Translations under genes and position numbers: made by a program
Origin: Candidatus Caenarcanales bacterium
Lineage (GTDB): Bacteria; Cyanobacteriota; Vampirovibrionia; LMEP-6097
DNA: 14,634 nucleotides
Direction: 5' to 3'
NCBI GenBank assembly: GCA_022447685.1
Contig: JAKVAO010000068.1
Span: 1 to 14,634, forward strand
In this document: positions 1-5,793 of the stretch, piece after piece
Numbering within the stretch: the first letter of the stretch is position 1
Layout: each line of letters begins with the position of its first letter
Notes under the pieces: model-generated
Told to the model about the DNA's origin: nothing
The model's input: only the letters and a program-made list of their open reading frames with translations
The model's database searches: none

Positions 1-72
1 AGAGTACGCAGAAGAAATTTTTAACACGCTACTAGTCACTTTTTACTTTAGTTTAGGAGAAGTATTATGTAA

Positions 73-773
73 TTACAAATACGAGGTTGAATATTCTAGT
101 GGGTGGGTTTCTGAAGAAATAATCCATTGAACCTCCTCACTACAAGGAGGAGTAGTTAGTGAGCCAACATAGTAATAGGCGTGACCAGTAGATTCAAAAA
201 CCTTGGCTAAGTTTATATGTTTATGGTGAGATAAAATCTGCTTCCCTTCCTGGAAGGACTATTCTTCAAAATCCTCCCGAAAAAGCGATTATAGTCTCCT
301 TCCTCAACAAAAGCTGCCAAAACTAAAATCTTGCCGTCTTTATTCTTATGAACCAAATGCATTTCCATAGGGTAGTGCTTAGCTTCAATAGTATGCTCAC
401 TTGGAGCATGGAAGTGGAATTGAACCAAATGATAATCCTCAGATTCAAAGTTTATATAACTGCCATCTTGGTATTCCACCTCGATAAAATGACCATTATT
501 GACTATATGCAAATCTGAACGCTTGTAGTGTAAGCTATAGTGTTCATTTTCTATAGTAAGTCCATTTCTAGAATCAATATTTATCGGAGATTGCTGCCGA
601 CCATCCTCGCAAAGCTTATATTGGGGATCTAAATCTGCCCACTTACCAGGTCCATGGTCAACGCTATAATCCCAACTACCTCTATACTTATCCAAACAAG
701 TCTTATGACCATTTAAACTTGAGCATGCAGAAAGAAAAATCAAAATAATTAAGCTTAAATATTTTGTTTTCAT
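73..773 (-). pseudogene. Alpha-carbonic anhydrase lipoprotein, frameshifted
   Basis: Alpha-class carbonic anhydrase (CO2 + H2O to bicarbonate + H+), exported and probably lipid-anchored. The intact frame (773 to 213, 186 aa) has a signal peptide with lipobox LSAC (Cys17), the GPGKW block, QSPINI (62-67), the proton-shuttle region NNGH (His95), FHFHAPSEH (zinc ligands His120 and His122, gate Glu126) and MEMHLVH (third zinc ligand His139). It ends early. The conserved C-terminal block GSLTTPPCSE lies at about 138-165 in the next frame, within an open stretch from about 248 to a stop at 73. Adding one A in GGAAGC near 240-248 would join the frames. Cys55 and the TTPPC Cys probably form the disulfide seen in periplasmic members. 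Even when joined, the product ends about 30 residues early. The start overlaps the hipT stop (ATGA), so it is translationally coupled to the hip operon. Either a decaying gene or a sequence error. Confidence 0.88.
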
Positions 774-1726
774 GTAAATAATTTTACTCTTTTCTGAATT
801 AACTCTTTATATTGCTGCTTAAAATCTTCACTTAAAAAACTAATCTCGATAAACTCCAACCATTTATCTAAAGAAGAAGACATCTTCTTATAAATATTAG
901 ATATTTGTTTATCTACTAAACCAAAGCTTTCAAATGCAGTTTGGAAATGCTCAGCCTTAATATTTTTCTTTTTGCCCATTAAACTTAAAGCCAAATCTTC
1001 ATCATCTTCAGGGTTAATAATTTTAGTTGAAAGTAGATCATAAGCTGGGCTCATACTATAACCGATGCCAGGCAAATCTATCAAAGAAAAGTTCTTCAGG
1101 TGCATATCAGCGTTACCAGTTATGAAAGAAAAGAGTAGCAGCTCTGTATAGTTAACCAGATCTAGCATAGGGTTAGCTGAATAAATTTTAATTGCTTTTG
1201 CAATTTGTTCATAAGAACCATGATATTTATCCTCAGTTAATCTCTCAGTTAATTGGCACATATCTTCCATATGTAATTTTCCATTTTTCACTCTATCTAT
1301 TCGCTTAGTTATATATGCCAGCTTGCCAGATTTGAGACGAATTAAACTATGAGGAACTACTTTGATTTTAGCTAACCGAGCTAAATGCATAGTTAGATCT
1401 TCCATCTCAGGTAATTCAGGATAAAGCTCTGTAGCTGGTTTAAGGATATAGTTCCCAACCAAGTTCACTATAGTAAAACGTTTACTAGACTTTGCTCCAT
1501 CTGCTCCAGAGAAATCTTTTTTCAAATCTAAAGATAGCTTAGCCTGCACTCCAGGTAAAGTTACTTTACTAGTCAAATTTTCAAAAGCAAGCTTTTCAAA
1601 ATCACTCTCATCATATGGAATTTCAGGTGCCTCACTTTGATTAAATATTTTTTTAGCACAGGCTGGATGAAAATCAGTATCTTCTGAACCTAATTCCTGG
1701 TAACAATACAAGCACCTTCTCTTCAT
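770..1726 (-). CDS. hipT: HipT-like HipA-family serine/threonine kinase toxin
   Basis: Compact HipA-family kinase of 318 aa lacking the N-terminal subdomain of full-length HipA, which is a separate upstream gene. Known HipA and HipT toxins phosphorylate aminoacyl-tRNA synthetases (GltX for E. coli HipA, TrpS for HipT of E. coli O127). The target here cannot be read from sequence. The N-terminus has a zinc-ribbon-like CxxC...HxxC (Cys5, Cys8, His20, Cys23). The Gly-rich loop is TLPGVQAKL (56-64), the ATP lysine is probably Lys96 (YILKP), the catalytic motif is GNADMHLKNFSL with Asp207, and the metal-binding motif is SPAYD with Asp230. All kinase residues are present, so it looks active. It starts inside the hipS stop (ATGA) and its own stop overlaps the carbonic anhydrase start. 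The alternative name is a HipA C-terminal domain protein. Confidence 0.9.
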   Translation of the reverse strand: MKRRCLYCYQELGSEDTDFHPACAKKIFNQSEAPEIPYDESDFEKLAFENLTSKVTLPGVQAKLSLDLKKDFSGADGAKSSKRFTIVNLVGNYILKPATELYPELPEMEDLTMHLARLAKIKVVPHSLIRLKSGKLAYITKRIDRVKNGKLHMEDMCQLTERLTEDKYHGSYEQIAKAIKIYSANPMLDLVNYTELLLFSFITGNADMHLKNFSLIDLPGIGYSMSPAYDLLSTKIINPEDDEDLALSLMGKKKNIKAEHFQTAFESFGLVDKQISNIYKKMSSSLDKWLEFIEISFLSEDFKQQYKELIQKRVKLFT

Positions 1727-2046
1727 TCTTCATTAAATTCCTTAATACTAACAGCACCAATACAATCAGTACAAAGTTTCAAAAGCAAACCCATTCTATC
1801 TCTAGGATTAAGTTTCCAATTTCTTTCAGCGATATCTAAAAGCCAACCCTCTGGAATTAAACCATCAAAGAATGGAAATAAGCTGAAGCTACTATATTTC
1901 TGTTCTGTAATTGGTAAGGTTTTACTGATAGCTTTTGCAGACTCTTTCTTTAAATATTCTTCTGCATATTGAAAATGATAACCAGTATCATCTTGAGTTA
2001 AAACTCCTGCTAAAGAATCATGCATAAACACTTGTGCTTGTCTCAT
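1723..2046 (-). CDS. hipS: HipS-like antitoxin (HipA N-terminal subdomain)
   Basis: Small protein of 107 aa equivalent to the N-terminal subdomain 1 of HipA (the Couple_hipA family). Recognisable blocks are the start MRQAQVFMHDSLAGVL, the segment LPITEQKYSS, and FFDGLIPEGWLLDIAERNWKL, which matches the FFDNLLPEG-type motif of HipA. The end, DRMGLLLKLCTDCIGAVSI, resembles the HipA linker (D.F.LL...G.D..GAV.I). In the HipBST systems described in E. coli O127 this separate subdomain, not the HTH protein, neutralises the kinase, and the same role is inferred here. It has four-base ATGA overlaps with hipB upstream and hipT downstream, so the three are almost certainly translated in a coupled way. 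It could be mistaken for a frameshift-split hipA, but the matching overlap on both sides and the known tripartite architecture argue for a genuine separate gene. Confidence 0.87.
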   Translation of the reverse strand: MRQAQVFMHDSLAGVLTQDDTGYHFQYAEEYLKKESAKAISKTLPITEQKYSSFSLFPFFDGLIPEGWLLDIAERNWKLNPRDRMGLLLKLCTDCIGAVSIKEFNEE

Positions 2047-2240
2047 CTATCCACGACCCCTAACTCTGCCCCGAAAAGACTCAAGACTTGATTTACTTTA
2101 TCCATCCTTAAGGTCTTTTTACCTTGCTCCAAATCACGAATAAAGCGCAATCCCACTCCAGCTTTCTCCGCTAAATCTTTTTGATTTAAAGAGAAAGCTT
2201 TACGCTTAGATTTTACATAGTCAGCTAGATTTTGATTCAT
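2043..2240 (-). CDS. hipB: HipB-like XRE-family regulator
   Basis: A 65-aa protein that is almost entirely a helix-turn-helix XRE/Cro domain: KRKAFSLNQKDLAEKAGVGLRFIRDLEQGKKTLRMDKVNQVL, with the recognition helix in GVGLRFIRDLEQGK. It is the first gene of the hip operon and the expected DNA-binding autorepressor and adaptor of the complex. The start is the first ATG after an in-frame TAG. The G-rich stretch just upstream, which also forms part of operator O1, may act as ribosome binding site, so repressor binding and translation initiation signals overlap. The gene ends in an ATGA overlap with hipS. The C-terminus is short, with little beyond the HTH domain, which suits a tripartite system where another protein inhibits the toxin. 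Confidence 0.88.
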   Translation of the reverse strand: MNQNLADYVKSKRKAFSLNQKDLAEKAGVGLRFIRDLEQGKKTLRMDKVNQVLSLFGAELGVVDR

Positions 2241-2247
2241 CTACTTC

Positions 2248-2261
2248 ATCCCCGTTCGGAT
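2248..2261. promoter_or_regulatory. Palindromic operator O1 in hipB leader
   Basis: ATCC-N6-GGAT inverted repeat just upstream of hipB, inside the predicted 5' leader and covering the G-rich possible ribosome binding site. Read on the minus strand it is TATCC-N6-GGAT, close to the TATCC-N8-GGATA operators known for E. coli HipB but with a spacer two bases shorter. Binding by this HipB is inferred. Confidence 0.55.
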
Positions 2262-2284
2262 ATAAAAACATACCAATTAACAAA

Positions 2285-2312
2285 ATTATACCCCATCGGG
2301 GATAAAAACCAA
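2285..2312 (-). promoter_or_regulatory. hip operon promoter
   Basis: On the minus strand there is a -35 box TTGGTT (2312-2307), a 16-bp spacer and a consensus -10 box TATAAT (2290-2285). The predicted transcription start is near 2278, giving a leader of about 38 nt to the hipB ATG. The spacer is almost entirely filled by palindrome O2, so occupancy of O2 should block RNA polymerase directly. Confidence 0.65.
2289..2304. promoter_or_regulatory. Palindromic operator O2 between -35 and -10
   Basis: CCCC-ATC-GGGG with TA-rich flanks (minus strand TATCCCC...GGGGTA), sitting in the promoter spacer. Its centre (2296) is about 41 bp from the centres of both O1 and O3. This is the most direct candidate for autorepression by HipB. 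Confidence 0.6.
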
Positions 2313-2328
2313 CAGAGTTGTACGGAAT

Positions 2329-2344
2329 ATACCCGGAAGGGTAT
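2329..2344. promoter_or_regulatory. Palindromic operator O3 upstream of the promoter
   Basis: Perfect 6-4-6 inverted repeat ATACCC-GGAA-GGGTAT, upstream of the -35 box and next to the sucCD terminator. It shares the outer TA/CC...GG/TA pattern and spacing with O1 and O2, which suggests cooperative binding of HipB dimers. Confidence 0.55.
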
Positions 2345-2348
2345 AGCG

Positions 2349-2383
2349 AAAATCCCCCTTATTAAATTAACAAGGGGGATTTT
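2349..2383 (-). terminator. Intrinsic terminator of sucCD
   Basis: Perfect 12-bp inverted repeat: AAAATCCCCCTT, an 11-nt loop, then AAGGGGGATTTT. The five G:C pairs flanked by A/T tracts give a U-tract on either strand. It lies about 40 bp past the sucD stop and insulates the hip promoter from sucCD read-through. It could work in both directions. Confidence 0.85.
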
Positions 2384-2422
2384 ACTATATTCTCAAAGCC
2401 AAAGCTTCACTTATGAAATCAA

Positions 2423-3301
2423 CTAAGCCTTAACAGCCATCTGATCTTTCACAAGATCAATGATCTGGTATGGAGTATCAGCAACTTTCACACCAGCAGC
2501 TTCAAATGCTTCACGTTTAGACTGAGCTGTACCTTTGTTACCAGAGATAATCGCACCAGCGTGCCCCATACGTTTTCCTGGAGGTGCAGTAACACCAGCG
2601 ATATAACCGATAACAGGCTTCTTAACATTAGTTTTAATGTATTCAGCAGCTTCTTCTTCAGCAGTACCACCAATCTCACCGACTAAGATAATTGAATCTG
2701 TGTCAGAGTCAGCTTCTAAAAGCTCTAATGATTTGATCTGGTCGATACCGATGATCGGGTCACCACCAATTCCAAGTGCAGTAGAGATACCGATATCAGC
2801 TTGCTTAAGACCTAAACCGATTTCATAAGTTAAAGTTCCTGATCTAGAAATTAAACCTACTCTTCCTGGCTTGTAAATTGACCCTGGGTGAATACCGATC
2901 AAACACTCACCTGGAGTGATGATACCAGGGCAGTTAGGACCATTTACTAAAGTTCCTTTCGCATCAGCAGCTGCATGTAATTTAACAGCATCCTGTGGTG
3001 GAAGACCTTCAGTTATAACTGAGATAAGTGGGATTCCAGCATTGATCGCTTCTAAAGCTGCATCTAATGCAAAGTAAGGTGGAACGAAAATAACTGAGCA
3101 GTTAACTTCATGCTTAGCACATGCTTCATAAACTGAATCGTACACAGGGATTCCATCAAAATCCTGCCCACCTTTACCTGGAGTAACACCAGCTACGATA
3201 TTAGTACCATACTCTCTCATTAAACGAGCGTGAGTAGAACCCATACCACCAGTGATACCTTGAACTATTACTTTTGTGTCTTTGTTAATTAATACTGACA
3301 T
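2423..3301 (-). CDS. sucD: Succinyl-CoA synthetase alpha subunit
   Basis: Alpha subunit (292 aa, family-typical length) of succinate-CoA ligase, which interconverts succinyl-CoA and succinate with ADP or GDP phosphorylation in the cytoplasmic TCA cycle. The N-terminal CoA-binding fold carries VQGITGGMG (13-21). NGPNCPGIITPGECLIG (120-136) and SRSGTLTYE (152-160) are classic blocks, and the phosphorylated active-site His is His247 in RMGHAGAI. The ATG is preceded by AGGAG at good distance. It lies 56 bp after sucC on the same strand, so the two form an operon, and a strong terminator follows. Nucleotide specificity cannot be judged from this subunit. All key residues are intact. Confidence 0.97.
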   Translation of the reverse strand: MSVLINKDTKVIVQGITGGMGSTHARLMREYGTNIVAGVTPGKGGQDFDGIPVYDSVYEACAKHEVNCSVIFVPPYFALDAALEAINAGIPLISVITEGLPPQDAVKLHAAADAKGTLVNGPNCPGIITPGECLIGIHPGSIYKPGRVGLISRSGTLTYEIGLGLKQADIGISTALGIGGDPIIGIDQIKSLELLEADSDTDSIILVGEIGGTAEEEAAEYIKTNVKKPVIGYIAGVTAPPGKRMGHAGAIISGNKGTAQSKREAFEAAGVKVADTPYQIIDLVKDQMAVKA

Positions 3302-3321
3302 TTTTTACTCCTATAATTTTT

Positions 3322-3349
3322 AAGCTTTAGCGCAATAGGCGCTCTGCTT
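3322..3349. other. Hairpin between sucC and sucD
   Basis: Inner perfect stem AGCGC-AATAG-GCGCT (3329-3343), extended by AAGC/GCTT across a small internal loop. No U-tract follows on the minus strand, so it is not a terminator. It may stabilise or set a processing site for the sucC-sucD message, or be chance. Confidence 0.35.
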
Positions 3350-3357
3350 TTCTAAAC

Positions 3358-4470
3358 CTACTTCGCTAAGCTAACAGCCTCTTCTACAGCAGTCTCTAAG
3401 ATGTTAGTCATAGGGATTCCTGCTTTATCCATGATCTCTTTAGCTTTTGCTTCGTTGTTACCGACTAGTCGAACAACCATTTTAGCTTCAGGTCTGATTT
3501 CTTTATAGTAAGCAAGAGCAGCTGCAACCTCGTCACAAGCAGTGATTCCACCTAAGATGTTAACTAAAAGAACTTTAACATCAGAGCTAGATGAAACTAA
3601 ATCTAGTGCACGCTTAACGTGATCTTTATTCGCTCCACCACCCACATCAAGGAAGTTAGAAGGCTTTCCACCTTTGTGAAGAACTAAGTCCATAGTCGCC
3701 ATAGTAAGTCCAGCACCGTTACATAGGATACCGATGTTTCCTTCTAATTCAACGATGTTAAGTCCACACATTTTTCCTTTAAATTCTCTTTCACCTAAGT
3801 CAGAAAGGTGAGCAGCTAACTGACCAGCGAACTGTGGTTGACGACCAACAGCATCTTCATTAATAGTTACTTTACCGTCAAGCGCGATGAAGTTATCATC
3901 ACCATCAATGATAAGTGGGTTAATTTCAGCTAGATCACAGTCATTCTTAGTCCATACTGTCCATAGCTTATCTACTAAACCAGCGAACTTAATAAGTTCT
4001 TTTCCTTGAAGACCCATTTTAGCTCCAAGCTCTCTTGCGTGGAAGCTAGAGTATCTAGCACCAGGAACAGGAACGATTTCGATACTTCCAGATTCTTCAA
4101 TCTCTACACCACCTTCAGCAGAACCCATTAGGATAGGACCTCTATAGGCTCTATCTATAAGAATAGAAACATAAAGTTCTTTTTTAATAGTTACTTTCGG
4201 CTCTACCAGAATCTTAGTAGGAAGTTCACCTTTAATAGGTAACTTGAAAATGTCTTGTGCTTTTTGGTAAGCATCTTCTTGATCGTTTGCGAACTGTATT
4301 CCACCAGCTTTACCACGACCACCAGAAAGAACCTGAGTCTTTAAAGTTTTAGGGAAAGTTTTAGCAGGTATAGAGAAAACCTCTTCTGCACAACTAATTA
4401 CGAATCCTTGAGGAGTAGGGATTCCTTCTTTTCTAAACAATGCTTTCGCTTCGTATTCAAATTGTCTCAC
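3358..4470 (-). CDS. sucC: Succinyl-CoA synthetase beta subunit
   Basis: Beta subunit (370 aa, slightly shorter than the 388 aa of E. coli SucC) with an N-terminal ATP-grasp domain and a C-terminal ligase domain. It provides the nucleotide site and pairs with SucD. Visible motifs are FEYEAKALFRKEGIPTP at the start, the ATP-grasp loop SGGRGKAGG (49-57), the metal-site segment CDLAEINPLI, GNIGILCNGAGLTMATMD and FLDVGGGA in the second half, and VNILGGITACDEVA near the C-terminus. The start is GTG (4470-4468) with AAGGA upstream at a spacing of about 8; the downstream residues match family N-termini, so no longer start is needed. It is the first gene of sucCD, driven by the promoter at 4519-4547. 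Confidence 0.96.
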   Translation of the reverse strand: MRQFEYEAKALFRKEGIPTPQGFVISCAEEVFSIPAKTFPKTLKTQVLSGGRGKAGGIQFANDQEDAYQKAQDIFKLPIKGELPTKILVEPKVTIKKELYVSILIDRAYRGPILMGSAEGGVEIEESGSIEIVPVPGARYSSFHARELGAKMGLQGKELIKFAGLVDKLWTVWTKNDCDLAEINPLIIDGDDNFIALDGKVTINEDAVGRQPQFAGQLAAHLSDLGEREFKGKMCGLNIVELEGNIGILCNGAGLTMATMDLVLHKGGKPSNFLDVGGGANKDHVKRALDLVSSSSDVKVLLVNILGGITACDEVAAALAYYKEIRPEAKMVVRLVGNNEAKAKEIMDKAGIPMTNILETAVEEAVSLAK

Positions 4471-4518
4471 AGCAATATCCTTTTATTTAATTACACCTTT
4501 TCCGTGCAAACACTATAT

Positions 4519-4547
4519 ATTCTAGCCCATAATCGCAAAGATGCTAA
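4519..4547 (-). promoter_or_regulatory. Putative sucCD promoter
   Basis: Minus strand -35 TTAGCA (4547-4542), a 17-bp spacer and -10 TAGAAT (4524-4519, 5 of 6 to consensus). The leader to the sucC GTG would be about 42 nt. Spacing and -10 are good; the -35 is weak. Confidence 0.55.
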
Positions 4548-4575
4548 CTAAATAAAGGGTATTTTAATTTATGTA

Positions 4576-5283
4576 TCAATTTTCGGGATACATATTTTTA
4601 AGTTCTGGAGCTTTATTAGCTAAAAAGTCAAAAAGCTTTTTCTTATCATCAGACTCATAACCTAGATTATAAGTTTCTTTTGAGCTTAAATTAATAATAT
4701 CTAATTTATTAAATTCATCTGCCGCATTAAATTTTATGTGTCCTGAAACCAAATATAAATTATCATCTTTACCTTCAACTAATAAATAAACTGAACCATT
4801 TTTATCTCGCTGTATATCAGTAGATAAAATATTAACTTCTTTTATGGAATCTGCATCTTGTGCATTGAAAGGATTACTTCTTGACTCTGCTTCAATATTC
4901 CTTGCGGTATGCTTAAACAACTCTCTAAAAGTTTTGCTTTCATCTTCACGCCCCTTTAACCCTAATAAAAGCTCTTTCATTTCTTCATTATTATTACTAG
5001 TAGTTAGTAGATCCGAAAGACCAGTCACTTCTTTTTCAAAATTTTGCTCTTTTATTTGCTGTGCTCTTAGTTCATCTTGAAAAATTTGAAGCTGGGAAAG
5101 CTGGTAAGTAAAATCTTTTGTATCCCAACCAATAAACGCATTATCATCTAAAGGTAAATCTCTATTAAATAATTGAATTTCCTCTTCGAGACCTGGAACA
5201 TTCATATTTATCTCTTGAATTCTTCCTTTATTTAGATTGAACTTTATCTTAAGATCAAACCTCTCTGGAGTTTTAGCTGACAC
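4576..5283 (-). CDS. Hypothetical protein, main part of a frameshifted gene
   Basis: I do not recognise this protein. From the first usable start (GTG 5283) it is 235 aa, charged and probably soluble, with a Gln/Glu/Lys-rich helical stretch (about residues 58-130, QLSQLQIFQDELRAQQIKEQ onward) and a C-terminal part that may be beta-rich (NGSVYLLVEGKDDNLYLVSG). There is no signal peptide and no known motif. The same frame stays open for 66 more codons upstream, to 5481, without ATG, GTG or TTG. That stretch looks coding (for example NKANGRGGLLDHGGDIRRDAQ, then ELFKHLLGGIND). The GTG is therefore probably not the true start, and the gene most likely began at 5651 and suffered a frameshift between 5484 and 5439. 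It ends 105 bp before sucC and is probably unrelated to it in function. Confidence 0.6.
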   Translation of the reverse strand: MSAKTPERFDLKIKFNLNKGRIQEINMNVPGLEEEIQLFNRDLPLDDNAFIGWDTKDFTYQLSQLQIFQDELRAQQIKEQNFEKEVTGLSDLLTTSNNNEEMKELLLGLKGREDESKTFRELFKHTARNIEAESRSNPFNAQDADSIKEVNILSTDIQRDKNGSVYLLVEGKDDNLYLVSGHIKFNAADEFNKLDIINLSSKETYNLGYESDDKKKLFDFLANKAPELKNMYPEN

Positions 5284-5438
5284 AATTAGTTCAGATTTTG
5301 AAGATTCTTGATTTCCTTCAGATTTAGAAAGTTCTAAATCATTAATACCACCTAATAAGTGTTTAAATAATTCATTTTGAGCATCCCTTCTTATATCTCC
5401 ACCATGATCTAGCAGCCCCCCTCTCCCGTTAGCTTTAT

Positions 5439-5651
5439 TTACATTATATTTATGAGCTTTATTAAAGTCAATCTTCCTAATTCAGTATTCTGTAAGATAG
5501 TATTTTTACTACCAATTAACATATCTGACACCTTTCTACGCTTAGATTCAGCTAGCTCTCCCACCTTTTTAAATAGAGGCAGAATATCTGTAGATCTATT
5601 TCTATTTTTTGGATCAATTAAAGATTTAATTACTTTGGTATTTAAACGCAT
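5439..5651 (-). CDS. N-terminal fragment of the frameshifted hypothetical gene
   Basis: A 70-codon frame starting at ATG 5651. It is basic and likely helical (KKVGELAESKRRKVSDMLIG in the middle). Its last residues, after about NTELG, read poorly, while the frame of the downstream gene opens at 5481 with KIDFNKAHKYN. Restoring one A at GGAAG near 5472-5478 would join the two into a protein of roughly 358 aa. No clear SD precedes the ATG. An overlapping plus-strand frame (5452-5712) is the main alternative but reads as an antisense shadow. No function can be assigned. Confidence 0.4.
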   Translation of the reverse strand: MRLNTKVIKSLIDPKNRNRSTDILPLFKKVGELAESKRRKVSDMLIGSKNTILQNTELGRLTLIKLINIM

Positions 5652-5720
5652 GGATATTGTCTTAACATGTTGCGCGAAAGGATATTTGCAGTTTAATGCT
5701 AAATATACTTAAATCCACCT

Positions 5721-5758
5721 TTGAAAACTTGATTACAGCCCTTGAAAAAACTTAATTA
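5721..5758. repeat. Two direct repeats upstream of the acyl-CoA dehydrogenase gene
   Basis: TTGAAAACTTGATTA (5721-5735) and TTGAAAAAACTTAATTA (5742-5758) begin 21 bp apart, two helical turns, in the divergent region between the hypothetical gene and the acyl-CoA dehydrogenase gene. They could be a tandem operator or chance AT-rich similarity. No convincing -10 box could be fixed with confidence here. Confidence 0.35.
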
Positions 5759-5793
5759 TTAACAAATCTTAATCCGTGGAATAAACTTAATAT

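Noticed and set aside
2..130. Plus-strand open frame of 42 codons entering from the left edge
   Set aside because: It overlaps, in antisense, the clearly conserved carbonic anhydrase C-terminus (about 90-165), has no start or family signal, and its length can occur by chance.
132..150. Inverted repeat CCTCCT-N7-AGGAGG as a possible terminator or structure
   Set aside because: It is the coding sequence of the conserved PPCSEE block of carbonic anhydrase, and no T-run follows on either strand.
1723..2046. HipS/HipT as a single hipA gene broken by a frameshift
   Set aside because: Both junctions are exact ATGA stop-start overlaps, the kinase has its own complete N-terminus with a Cys/His motif, and the three-gene layout matches known HipBST systems.
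2232..2426. 64-codon plus-strand ORF across the hip promoter
   Set aside because: It runs through the promoter, the three palindromes and the terminator, and has no family-like composition.
5452..5712. 86-codon plus-strand ORF opposite the hypothetical gene fragment
   Set aside because: No convincing SD; the opposite frame has a better charged, helical composition and joins a longer coding frame.
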